Shown piece by piece: positions 1 through 7,882 of a stretch of 48,874 nt of DNA. Both the position numbers and the translations under genes were made by a program. Source of the DNA: Verrucomicrobiota bacterium (GTDB lineage: Bacteria > Verrucomicrobiota > Verrucomicrobiia > Limisphaerales > UBA9464); assembly GCA_017309115.1 (NCBI GenBank), contig JAFLEF010000056.1:1-48874 (forward strand). The letters run 5' to 3'. How positions within the stretch are numbered: position 1 is the stretch's first letter; each line of letters begins with the position of its first letter. The notes under the pieces were generated by a model that saw only the letters and a list, made by a program, of their open reading frames with translations, ran no database searches and was not told where the DNA came from.

Positions 1-1
1 C

Positions 2-1312
2 CAATGCCCATTTCCCCGATTATCAGCATGTTTGAGGACCTTACGCGGCAAAATCCCGGTGCCGGCTGACTCCTACCGGAATTTCAAACCGCCAGGATCT
101 CACCAATTTCACGCCGCCGCCCACAGCATTGTCGCCCTCCTCCTCGAACTGTTCCGGAACGAGAAGAATTTCGGTGGACTCTTCGTGGATGCCAAAGGGG
201 TCCTCCATGAAGTAATTCTGGAAGTCGCCCGCAACGAGGGCCGGGCTAATGACGTCGTGCTTTTGGAAGTCGGCCCCAATCCCCGTCAGCGCTTTAACCT
301 GGTTGGAGATCGTCGGATTCCGTTCGCCACGTTGGCCCAGTGTGTCGTGGATACGGCGTCCGCAATGGGGAATCGCAACGAGCAAAGCTTCTTTAGGAGT
401 GCGGCTCAGATTCACATCGCCAAAGCCCTGGAGGCGCTCCACGAGGCCGGCTTCCCGGTTACCCTCGAGAATGCGCACAACCTCTTGGTGAATGCCTCCG
501 ATACTAAGCGGGCCTTGGCACTTCTTAAGTCACCCGGACTCATCGAGCATTTCCAACAATACCTCGCGCAACCTCCGGAACAGTTGGCGGGTGTCACGGG
601 TACCGTTCAGAACTACCTCCACTACTTCACGTCACCCGAAATCGCCGAAGTGTTTTGTCGGGACTCCACCTTCGAACTCGACCACGTCGACCAGGGGAAG
701 TTGATCTGCCTTTCAATGCCGCAGCGCTACCAGACTGAACGCCGGTTCGTCGGTACCTTTCTCAAACTACTATTCTTCAATCACGCTCTCGCCCGATTTG
801 ACGCCGCCAAGAAGGTTCGTGACGCCCACAACTTGCTCGTATTGGTGATCGACGAGTGCCAGCACTTCGTCACGACCAGCGAACATGGAATGAGCGACCA
901 CAATGTCATCGACGTGGTCCGCGAGGCTAAACTCGCCGTAATCGCCGCGACGCAGAGCACCACGTCGCTCTTGCCGGTCCTCGGTTTGGATCCGTCCCGG
1001 GTCTACACGCTGAACATGCGCAACCGCCTAATCTTTACCGCGGCGGATGAACTGGACGCCCAGGCTAGTGCCGAATTCATCGGCAAGGAGTCGGTTCGAA
1101 AGGTGAGTCGCACCGTCCAGGGAGGCCGGGAATCGAAGTCGGTATCCGACGCGGACGAATTCCGAGTAAAGCCCCACGTGTTGAAAGGGCTGCGGAATCA
1201 CCACTGCCTGCTCGTCCACTCGGAGGACGGATTTCGCAAAGTGGTCCTGCCGCCGCGTGAGGCCAATGGGTCCGTTTCGCGATGGTATCGGTGGCGTTGG
1301 TTCCGCCGCTGA
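2..1312 (+). CDS. VirD4/TraG-like type IV coupling protein, 5' end cut by window edge
   Basis: The frame is open to the left edge, so the gene probably begins outside the window; an internal TTG at 32 is the first possible start inside it. The remaining protein looks like the ATPase domain of a conjugative coupling protein, which pumps relaxase-bound DNA to a type IV secretion channel. Visible are a GLFVDAKG segment typical of the strand after the P-loop, a Walker B stretch LVIDECQHF (about nt 846-872) and an ATQST sensor-like motif near nt 948. Where the P-loop should lie, just before HAAAHSIVALLLEL (nt 98-120), the sequence reads GSHQFH and lacks the lysine of GxxGSGKT. The other two forward frames also give plausible protein for the first 30-65 bases, so a frameshift is possible. 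It lies 92 bases before the relaxase gene, the usual pairing. Family fairly sure; functionality doubtful. Confidence 0.7.
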   Translation, partial: QCPFPRLSACLRTLRGKIPVPADSYRNFKPPGSHQFHAAAHSIVALLLELFRNEKNFGGLFVDAKGVLHEVILEVARNEGRANDVVLLEVGPNPRQRFNLVGDRRIPFATLAQCVVDTASAMGNRNEQSFFRSAAQIHIAKALEALHEAGFPVTLENAHNLLVNASDTKRALALLKSPGLIEHFQQYLAQPPEQLAGVTGTVQNYLHYFTSPEIAEVFCRDSTFELDHVDQGKLICLSMPQRYQTERRFVGTFLKLLFFNHALARFDAAKKVRDAHNLLVLVIDECQHFVTTSEHGMSDHNVIDVVREAKLAVIAATQSTTSLLPVLGLDPSRVYTLNMRNRLIFTAADELDAQASAEFIGKESVRKVSRTVQGGRESKSVSDADEFRVKPHVLKGLRNHHCLLVHSEDGFRKVVLPPREANGSVSRWYRWRWFRR

Positions 1313-1326
1313 AGCCGCTACGAAGT

Positions 1327-1343
1327 CCCTATCGAAGATAGGG
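1327..1343. promoter_or_regulatory. Short hairpin between coupling-protein and relaxase genes
   Basis: CCCTATC and GATAGGG form a perfect 7-bp inverted repeat with a 3-base loop, in the 92-base gap just before a MOBF relaxase gene. Such a gap can hold an operator or part of a transfer origin. No T-tract follows, so it is not a classic terminator. The role is not proven by the sequence. Confidence 0.3.
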
Positions 1344-1404
1344 GTTGGTGTCTGGCGGATTTTGGGTTTCTGCCTCGTGGATTTGGGAACTTTGAGACGC
1401 TGTT

Positions 1405-4062
1405 ATGTTTACTGCTCGGGTGATGAAAAACTCGGAGACGGCCAAAAGGTACTACACGGAACATCTGGCCAAGGCTGAGTACTATTCAAACGGTAGCAAG
1501 GTTGGGGTGGAATGGTTCGGGCTGGGGTGTACGCGGCTGGGATTGGAGCCAGGTTCCAAGGTAACCCAAGAAGCGTTCGAACGGCTGTGCGACAACCTAC
1601 ACCCGCAGACCGGAGAGAAACTCACGGTCCGTCACCGCTCCAACGACCGCCGAGTGTGTACCGACTTTGTAAACTCAACCCTCAAGTCCGTCTCGATCAT
1701 GGCCCTACTTGCTGGCGATGCCCGTATTCTTGATTGCCACGAAGCCGCCACGCACACCGCCATGATCCAGTTGGAAAAGCGAGCTAGCACCCGGGTTCGA
1801 AAAGGTCGACTGGACAGCGAGCGGCGAACCGGCGAATTGGTCGCCGCCCGGGTCACCCACCTCGAATCGCGCGCACTAGATCCCCAGATTCATTCCCATC
1901 ACGTGGTTTTCAATGCGACCTGGGATCCAGTGGAGAACCGCTGGAAGGCCCTACAGACGACTGAAATCTTTGAACAGTTGGGTTTTTTTACCGAGATCTA
2001 TCGAAGCGAACTAGCCCAGCGCCTCAAGGCTATTGGCTACCGACTGCGCCCGACGGACAATGGGTTTGAGATTGCAGGGGTGCCCGAGGAAATCATTCAG
2101 CGCTTCAGTAAACGCCGTAAGGCGATTCTGGAGGCCGAGGCCGAAGTCTCCCAAGAACTCGGGCAATCTCTCTCCAACAACGCGCGGGCTACTTTGGCGC
2201 AGACCACTCGGGACTGGAAGGATCTGACCCTCAATCCCGAGGAGATCCACCAGTACCAACTCAGCCAACTGACCGCCGAGGAGTTGGCCACACTGCAACG
2301 CCTCGTGCCGCCAAATGTTTCGACTCAGGTGGCCCCGCCAGGAGCGATTACCGAAAAGGTATCCCATCCGTCGGTCTCCGCGAAGGGGGCGGTTGACTTT
2401 GCCCGAGACCACCTTTTCGAACGGAAGAGCGTGGTGCCCCTCTACGCCTTTCACCGAGAGGCCCTGGCCTTCGGGCATGGCGACCTCACCCTCGAAGAGG
2501 TTGAGGAAGAAATGGCCGGACGAACCGAGTTTTTGGAGTTCGAGGGAAACCTGACGACCCACGAAATGATCCAACGGGAGCAGGAAATGCTCAAATTGGT
2601 GAATGCTGGAATGGGTCAATTCGCCCCCCTCAATGTCACTGCCCGGCCGGACTCCAACCTTAAAGCGGAACAAGTGGTTGCCTTAAAGGCCGTGCTCAAT
2701 TCGCCCGACTGGGTCACGGGTATTCGCGGCATCGCAGGCTCAGGCAAAACCGAACTCCTGAAGGCGCTCACTCAGGGCATTCAAGCGAGCGGAAGGCAGG
2801 CGGTCGTGCTGGCGCCCACCAGTGCCGCTTGCGGCGCCCTGCGAGACCGTGGTGTTTCGCGGTCATCCACTTTGCAGAACTTTCTGGCGAACCCCGACTT
2901 TCAGAAAGATTCCCGCGATGCCGTCCTGATCGTGGATGAGGCGGGCCTGCTGTCCGTCGGCGACACGCTCCAATTGCTGAAAGTGGCGCAAGCGGGGAGA
3001 TGTCGTGTGGTGTTGTGCGGCGATACCGGGCAGCACACCGGAATCGAAGCCGGGGATGCACTACGACTTTTGGAAGAACGCAGTGCGATGCAATCCGCCG
3101 GATTGCTCCGCAACCACCGTCAGCGGAATCGCGACTACCGAGAGGCAATTCAAGCCTTCGCCGAAGGAAAGGCAACGGAGGGCTTGTCTCGACTCGACGC
3201 CCTTGGTGCCTTGCACGAAGTAGACTCAGAGAATCCCTACGAAGGCTTAGTGGCGAGCTATCTGAAGTCGGTGAGTCGCGGCAAATCGTCCCTAATTGTT
3301 AGCCCAACGTGGCGGGAAATCACCCAGGTCACCGAAGCGGTTCGGGCCGGACTAAAGGACAGCGGCCGACTGGATCCAAAGGATACGGACGTCGTCGCCC
3401 ATACCTCTCTTCACTGGACCCGCGCCCAAAAGCGCGACCTGCGCAATTACCGAGAGGGGATGGTGCTCCGGTTTCACCGAAGCACTGCCACCGTGTCCCG
3501 GGGGGCAAGCCTGACGTTCACACGCCTTGATGGCGGCACTCTCATTGCCACAAGCGCGCAAGGCAGCGAAGTCAGGCTCACCGGCAAGCAGGTCGGCTGT
3601 TTCGATGTTCTGAAAGTTGGAACGATTCCGGTGAGCGCGGGTGAAGTTCTGCTCGTGCAGGCCAATCAGAAATCCCACGGACTCATCAATGGCCAAAGCG
3701 TCCAGGTCAGCGCCGTTCGACCCGACGGCAGTCTCGACCTGGCCGATGGACGAACCATTCCGCCCGAGTTTCGCACCTTCACGCATGGCTACTGCGTCAC
3801 AAGCTTTGGCGCTCAAGGCCGAACCGTGGACCACGTCTTCGTTGCCGTGGGAGCCGAGTCGATGAACGCGGCGAACCTGAATCAATTCTACGTCAGCGCC
3901 TCCCGTGGTCGGGAGCAAATCCAGGTCTACACGGACGACCTCAAGGAACTTCGGGGCGCCGTTCGTCGGCGAGGCCACCGGACGGCGGCGGTGGAATTCG
4001 CGGAAAAGACGGCGCTGCGTAATTCCCAATCGGCGCACCAGGCGGTAGCCATGAAGCTTTAA
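1405..4062 (+). CDS. MOBF-type conjugative relaxase/helicase (TrwC/TraA-like), copy 1
   Basis: 885 residues. The N-terminal relaxase nicks the transfer origin and stays covalently bound to the DNA; the C-terminal SF1 helicase unwinds it. Paired tyrosines lie at residues 16-17 and 26-27, as expected for MOBF catalytic tyrosines. The histidine metal site appears as DPQIHSHHVVFN near residue 162. The helicase half has GSGKT at about 445-449, a Walker B VDEA near 510 and a late helicase motif around GYCVTSFGAQGRT followed by ASRGR. Length and domain order match TraA/TrwC proteins without the extra C-terminal domains of F TraI. The N-terminal segment (VNSTLKSVSI) departs slightly from the usual APKSVS motif. 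The ATG at 1405 puts the tyrosines in register with the second relaxase at 11390. It follows a coupling protein and precedes a small conserved gene by 4 bases. Confidence 0.92.
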   Translation: MFTARVMKNSETAKRYYTEHLAKAEYYSNGSKVGVEWFGLGCTRLGLEPGSKVTQEAFERLCDNLHPQTGEKLTVRHRSNDRRVCTDFVNSTLKSVSIMALLAGDARILDCHEAATHTAMIQLEKRASTRVRKGRLDSERRTGELVAARVTHLESRALDPQIHSHHVVFNATWDPVENRWKALQTTEIFEQLGFFTEIYRSELAQRLKAIGYRLRPTDNGFEIAGVPEEIIQRFSKRRKAILEAEAEVSQELGQSLSNNARATLAQTTRDWKDLTLNPEEIHQYQLSQLTAEELATLQRLVPPNVSTQVAPPGAITEKVSHPSVSAKGAVDFARDHLFERKSVVPLYAFHREALAFGHGDLTLEEVEEEMAGRTEFLEFEGNLTTHEMIQREQEMLKLVNAGMGQFAPLNVTARPDSNLKAEQVVALKAVLNSPDWVTGIRGIAGSGKTELLKALTQGIQASGRQAVVLAPTSAACGALRDRGVSRSSTLQNFLANPDFQKDSRDAVLIVDEAGLLSVGDTLQLLKVAQAGRCRVVLCGDTGQHTGIEAGDALRLLEERSAMQSAGLLRNHRQRNRDYREAIQAFAEGKATEGLSRLDALGALHEVDSENPYEGLVASYLKSVSRGKSSLIVSPTWREITQVTEAVRAGLKDSGRLDPKDTDVVAHTSLHWTRAQKRDLRNYREGMVLRFHRSTATVSRGASLTFTRLDGGTLIATSAQGSEVRLTGKQVGCFDVLKVGTIPVSAGEVLLVQANQKSHGLINGQSVQVSAVRPDGSLDLADGRTIPPEFRTFTHGYCVTSFGAQGRTVDHVFVAVGAESMNAANLNQFYVSASRGREQIQVYTDDLKELRGAVRRRGHRTAAVEFAEKTALRNSQSAHQAVAMKL

Positions 4063-4066
4063 CCGT

Positions 4067-4465
4067 ATGCTCCGCACCCACCCATCGGGGGAGGTCGAGA
4101 ATTCCGACTCCATTCAGGGGGAACCGTCCAATGCCTTCCCCGGGCCAGATGAACCGTTCGCGTCTCAAGACCGAGCCGTGGGCGTTTTGTTCTACCAAAC
4201 CAAACAGGGGTTCTTCCTACCCTATCATTCACTCCAGTCGATGGACTTCACCGCGACGCGCATCGCTTTGGAGTTTCCCCAAGAAACCGTGGTGATAACA
4301 GGGCGTGGACTGCATGGCCTCGCCCTCGGAATCGCTCGTCAGTCCATCGCAAGAATCGTCGAACAAGGCGATCGCGGATCCACCGCGGCCACATCGATTG
4401 TCCGGATTCGTCGGATTCCCAAAGGAGACGAGGTCGCAGCTGACCTCGCCCCGGATTCTCCCTAA
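4067..4465 (+). CDS. Small conserved protein downstream of relaxase
   Basis: 132 residues, starting 4 bases after the relaxase stop, so probably co-transcribed. No signal peptide or membrane segment. The first 45 residues look disordered and a later start is possible. The central part (FFLPYHSLQSMDF, then a strand-rich VVITGRGLHGLALGIARQSIARIVE) resembles small compact proteins often found behind plasmid relaxase genes; I cannot name a function. The stop codon abuts the stop of the convergent ardC gene with no gap. Confidence 0.6.
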   Translation: MLRTHPSGEVENSDSIQGEPSNAFPGPDEPFASQDRAVGVLFYQTKQGFFLPYHSLQSMDFTATRIALEFPQETVVITGRGLHGLALGIARQSIARIVEQGDRGSTAATSIVRIRRIPKGDEVAADLAPDSP

Positions 4466-5359
4466 TCAGTCGGCGGCTCGTTCGCTCAACGCGGATTCCG
4501 GTTCTCCATCCGTCTCCACGGGCACCTTTCCTCGGATGTAGTCGGCAGCTTTTTGAGCTGCCGAAGCGGCGCGAAGCAGAATCCGACTATTCTTCTGAAA
4601 GACTCGGGCCCATCCGGCCACATAGCTTTCCTGCAGTTGTTCGATCCCGGGATTCCGGATCCCACAGAATCCGCAGAGAAAGGCGGCGCCAATTTCGGCG
4701 ACTAGCTCCTCGAATGAGTACTTCTCAATCCGACTGCCTCCCTCGCGACTGAACCGGTCCAATCGGGTTTGATGACCCGTGGCGTGACAGAGTTCGTGAA
4801 AGAGGGTCGCGAAATAGGCGTCAGCACTCTCGAACTGCGAGAGGTGGGGCAGCAGAACCCGGTCGGTATCGCCATGGTAGGCGGGCTGATTTCCCAGTCC
4901 GTGCGATACCTCCGGCTTGTTGGGCATCACGCCGAGCAACTGATCGGCAATCTCCAGGCGCTCGTGGCCGTGGTGAAGCACATCGTTCTTCGGTCGCTCC
5001 ACGCCTTCAATCTGGTCAAGATTGAAGACGCTGCTCGTAAAGGGGATGCATCGAGCCACCCGCTCGCCCTTTTGTTTGGCCGCTTCGAGTTCAATCTGAG
5101 TTCGCCACTTCCAGTAAACCACAGGAGTCGCTTTCTCTCCTTTGCGAACATGGCCGCCCAAGCGAAGAGCCTCGCGAAACGTAAGCCAAAACCGGGAGCT
5201 GTAGTCGCTTAATGAAAGGGCGAGGATGTTGATTCCTCGGTACTCTCGGCCTGTGGATAGGCTCGCCGGAAGCCCGGTTTGCCAAGTTCGGTGCCACGGC
5301 GCGTGGCCATTCTCCAACTGTGCCAGGATTCGATCGGTGATGGTCTGATAAATGGTCAT
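4466..5359 (-). CDS. ardC: ArdC-like antirestriction protein, copy 1
   Basis: 297 residues from ATG at 5359, preceded by GGAG at good spacing; an upstream in-frame start at 5443 would add a tail encoded by the conserved leader and is less likely. The N-terminal domain (YQTITDRILAQLENG..PWHRTW...YRGIN, then GGHVRKGEKATPVVYW) is the ssDNA-binding ArdC/DUF1738 domain. The C-terminal half is a zincin-like metallopeptidase with HELCHATGH near residue 190 and a downstream glutamate in EELVAEIGAAF. ArdC proteins protect incoming plasmid DNA from restriction during conjugation. It is preceded by the structured leader at 5402-5633, shared with the gene at 16635-17195. A second ArdC lies at 20424-21470; the two are clearly diverged. 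Confidence 0.9.
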   Translation of the reverse strand: MTIYQTITDRILAQLENGHAPWHRTWQTGLPASLSTGREYRGINILALSLSDYSSRFWLTFREALRLGGHVRKGEKATPVVYWKWRTQIELEAAKQKGERVARCIPFTSSVFNLDQIEGVERPKNDVLHHGHERLEIADQLLGVMPNKPEVSHGLGNQPAYHGDTDRVLLPHLSQFESADAYFATLFHELCHATGHQTRLDRFSREGGSRIEKYSFEELVAEIGAAFLCGFCGIRNPGIEQLQESYVAGWARVFQKNSRILLRAASAAQKAADYIRGKVPVETDGEPESALSERAAD

Positions 5360-5401
5360 GGTCAATTCTCCAAAGTTCGCCCTCCTTTCCCCGAAAATGA
5401 A

Positions 5402-5633
5402 TTCCCCGGGGAGGAGGGGTGTTTTCACTTGGCCTTGAAACACCCCACCTCCTTAGGGAACTAGTCTCCCTACTGCCAGACCGTCGGTCTGACCATTTCT
5501 CCTCTTGCGGCGGAGTCGGTGGGGGAAGAAGTGGGGACGGCCAGGAACAGCAACCGCCGTGACGGGCTCTGCTGGCACCAGGTTACCCTGGCCCTCCCCG
5601 CGCCCAGACCGTGCAGCCTAGAGAGAAAGGCTG
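5402..5633 (-). ncRNA. Candidate structured leader RNA, copy A (upstream of ardC)
   Basis: On the minus strand, from far to near the ardC start: a small hairpin (CAGCC/GGCTG arms at 614-618 and 629-633 of the 5 kb block); a 20-nt block at 5557-5576 with 18 of 20 bases identical to copy B; a hairpin AGACCG/CGGTCT at 5478-5490; and a long imperfect hairpin at 5402-5460 whose inner stem is GGGTGTTT/AAACACCC with outer arms TTCCCY/GGGGAA. It ends 42 nt before the start codon. Spacing between the small hairpin and the 20-nt block is 66 nt here and 65 nt in copy B. Sequence between the blocks is diverged while stems are retained, which favours RNA structure. The CCTCCTCC arm could pair with the downstream GGAGG. 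RNA status is inferred. Confidence 0.6.
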
Positions 5634-5651
5634 ACCGTCGCCTCCGACGGT
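5634..5651 (-). terminator. Hairpin after parB, possible weak terminator
   Basis: ACCGTCG and CGACGGT form a 7-bp perfect stem with a 4-base loop, 50 bases past the parB stop on the minus strand. The following bases are only moderately T-rich, so termination would be weak. It may instead be the first hairpin of the structured ardC leader. Confidence 0.3.
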
Positions 5652-5700
5652 TGATCCGCTGGGCCTCGTGGAGGCCTCCTGGAGGTGTCACAACCGGGCA

Positions 5701-5714
5701 TTCAGACGTCTGAA
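5701..5714. promoter_or_regulatory. 14-bp palindrome TTCAGACGTCTGAA, copy 1
   Basis: Perfect palindrome overlapping the last codons and stop of the parB gene. A variant with one central change lies at 5990-6003 and an identical copy at 43976-43989. The shape and length are similar to plasmid partition-protein or KorB-type operators, but it is unlike canonical chromosomal parS. Binding by the adjacent ParB is an inference. Confidence 0.45.
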
Positions 5715-6526
5715 TCTGACGCCTTCCCACTGGCGAGCGTAACCGCTGCCGCTCGCAATGCCTCAACGGTTCGATCCGGTGTCGCTTCGCTCACAGCAAA
5801 TCGAACCACGACCGAACAGTCCGGGAGGACAATGGTTACCGAATTGACCTTCGAGACGCTGCTCCTCGGCTTCTTCGCGCGGGCCTCGCGCACCGTCAAT
5901 TGCCCTGCTTTGGCTTGTTCCAATAGTTCCCCCTGACGCGCTGGGTCAGTCTGTTTGGCAATCTCGAGAAGGACCGACTTCGACACTGGTTCAGACATCT
6001 GAACGGCGTTCAAAAGGTCCGGATCGAGATCGAGGATCCGGAGAATCTGGTTCACTGAACCCGTCGACCTGCCGATTCGTTGGGCGAGATCTCGCTGACT
6101 CAAACCGAACTCTTCCATCAGGCGGCGCAGACCTTGAGCCTCCTCCAGCGGACTCAAGTCCTTTCGATGCATGTTCTCGATGAGTTGAAGAGCAAGGCGG
6201 GACTGCTCTTCGACCGTGCGAACCAGGCATGTCACGGACTCCCATCCAAGACTGCGGCAGGCGGCGAAACGCCGTTCGCCCGCCAGGATACGAAACCGAC
6301 CACCAACCGCTTCTACAATGATGGGATTCAAGAGACCCTGCTGCCGAATGGAGAGGGCGAGGTCCGTCAGGTCCCCCAGGGCTCGCCGCGGCTGATTCGG
6401 ATCAGGATCGATTAATGACAGCGGCAAATTGGACAACTTGGGTTCGTCCAGTCCGGTTGGTGCAAGATTCAAACGCGGGCCGTCTGGGCTGGTTTGTGCA
6501 AGACTGCTTTTCAATGTTGAAGACAT
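5702..6526 (-). CDS. parB: ParB/Spo0J-family DNA-binding partition protein
   Basis: 274 residues from ATG at 6526; in-frame starts at 6586 (ATG) and 6598 (TTG) would add 20-24 residues and cannot be excluded, since no start has a good ribosome-binding site. The N-terminal domain shows the ParB nuclease/CTP-binding fold motifs: DPNQPRR, the arginine patch GERRFAACRSLG and ENMHRKDLSPLEEA. A helix-turn-helix follows (LSQRDLAQRIGRSTGSVNQILRIL). ParB proteins bind palindromic centromere-like sites and work with a ParA ATPase; no parA lies next to this gene, the only one being at 21976-22674. Two copies of a 14-bp palindrome lie inside the gene. The tail after the HTH is short, so it may act as a KorB-like regulator rather than a segregation protein. 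Confidence 0.88.
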   Translation of the reverse strand: MSSTLKSSLAQTSPDGPRLNLAPTGLDEPKLSNLPLSLIDPDPNQPRRALGDLTDLALSIRQQGLLNPIIVEAVGGRFRILAGERRFAACRSLGWESVTCLVRTVEEQSRLALQLIENMHRKDLSPLEEAQGLRRLMEEFGLSQRDLAQRIGRSTGSVNQILRILDLDPDLLNAVQMSEPVSKSVLLEIAKQTDPARQGELLEQAKAGQLTVREARAKKPRSSVSKVNSVTIVLPDCSVVVRFAVSEATPDRTVEALRAAAVTLASGKASDSDV

Positions 6527-6943
6527 GGGTCGGGAGTTTTTGTGATGGAGCCGTCGGGCCGTTGGTATCACCCTGATCGAAGGCATCCTTGTCCCCAATC
6601 ATCCACTGGGCGATTGCCTAGAGTTCTGCACCCTGCGTCATATTCTTCTTCGGTCGACGCCGAGACCCGACGAGTTCGGATAAACAGGCGGAGACAGCAG
6701 GTCCGCCCATTTACTTGATTTCCCGTAAACTTAAGGGCTGGTCTTGGAGTTCTGTTTCCAGCCTGCAGGGCTGAGAGGGACCACACTTTCCCGTCCGCGT
6801 CACGTCGCCGTTCCCCAGGGCTCTCTGGTACTCATAAATGCACCTTGACGGGTGTGCTTAACTGCATGGAGTAAGTCCTAACGTCCTATTCCGTCTCTCC
6901 GTTTGAATCAACGCTGACCCTCGCAAAGCCCAACGGGCCAACC
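6527..6943. other. Intergenic region between divergent parB and secreted-protein gene
   Basis: About 415 bases with no convincing gene. It must hold the promoters of parB (minus) and of the gene at 6944 (plus). A GC-rich stretch with AGCCTGCAGGGCT lies near 6760. I see no clear consensus promoter or repeat. Confidence 0.5.
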
Positions 6944-7807
6944 ATGAACAGACGAGCGTTTTTCAATCTCTTTTTGGTTGGTGCCCTGTTTTTCACTGCG
7001 CGTGCCGATGACTTGATCATCCGCGAAGCGGGCTTCAATGAGGCTGGTCAGTTCTTCGTCCGGTTCGTAACGCACGACCAGTACTACTATGTTCTCCGGC
7101 GTGGCAGCCTCGTGGCAAAGTTGGTCAATCCCAAGGACCTTGCGCTTCCCAACGGCTCGGAACTCATGCTAGTGGACGACGAAACTGATCCCGAATTAGC
7201 ATTCTATCGTGTCGAAGCCATCTTCGTTTCGGCCCCGGCCGATGTGGACAATGATGGTATTGACGACCTCTACGAACTGCTTCACGCGACCATCTTGGAC
7301 CCGCTGAACCCGCTTGATGCCCTGCTCGATCCTGACGGTGATGGAATCAACAATTTGACCGCTTACCGCCGAAACTTCGGCTATTCCGATGCTCCAGGAC
7401 GAACTCTCAGTCGTGAAGTGAGCACGTTCAATTTCGGTGAACCTATCCACACGCTGGAAGCATTCTCGCCCGAGGTCTCGGTGTACAATGGGCTCGTAAT
7501 CTCACCGTCGGAGCTATTGCGGGTGGTATCGCGGGAAATATCCGCATTCAACTTTGGCTCACCGCCGCTTGGAAACGTGAACGCGATCTCACGGGAAGTC
7601 TCGGTTTACCGGGGCGCGGTCATTTCCGATTCCGACCAGTTGAGGTTGGTCTCTCGGGAGCAAAGCCTTTTCAATTTCGGAAGCCCTATTCGTTCGGTAG
7701 AGGCATACTCACAGGAACTTAGTGTCTTCAACTTCGGCCAACCCGTGCATTCGCTCGAAGCCATCTCCCGCGAGGTTTCGGTGCTCAATTTCGAGGAGTC
7801 CGAATGA
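6944..7807 (+). CDS. Secreted protein with calcium-binding motifs and SREVS..FNFG repeats
   Basis: 287 residues. A basic start, a hydrophobic run (FFNLFLVGALFFT) and ARADD form a signal peptide, so it is exported. The middle has two thrombospondin-type-3-like calcium loops (DVDNDGIDD and DPDGDGINN near residues 98-130). The C-terminal half, from about 145, is a degenerate repeat of roughly 20-25 residues built on SREVSVFNFG.P and SREVSVYNG, at least seven units, the last being SREVSVLNF. Similar repeats are, to my knowledge, common in exported proteins of Verrucomicrobiota and Planctomycetota; their function is not established. No cell-wall anchor is visible. It precedes another exported protein by 75 bases, and the two may form a pair. 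Confidence 0.75.
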   Translation: MNRRAFFNLFLVGALFFTARADDLIIREAGFNEAGQFFVRFVTHDQYYYVLRRGSLVAKLVNPKDLALPNGSELMLVDDETDPELAFYRVEAIFVSAPADVDNDGIDDLYELLHATILDPLNPLDALLDPDGDGINNLTAYRRNFGYSDAPGRTLSREVSTFNFGEPIHTLEAFSPEVSVYNGLVISPSELLRVVSREISAFNFGSPPLGNVNAISREVSVYRGAVISDSDQLRLVSREQSLFNFGSPIRSVEAYSQELSVFNFGQPVHSLEAISREVSVLNFEESE

Positions 7808-7882
7808 ACACTTTGACCTCGGGAGGTGATGGGCCTTCAGCTCCCGATATCCATTTTTGACGCCCATTCAAGCCATTAAACG

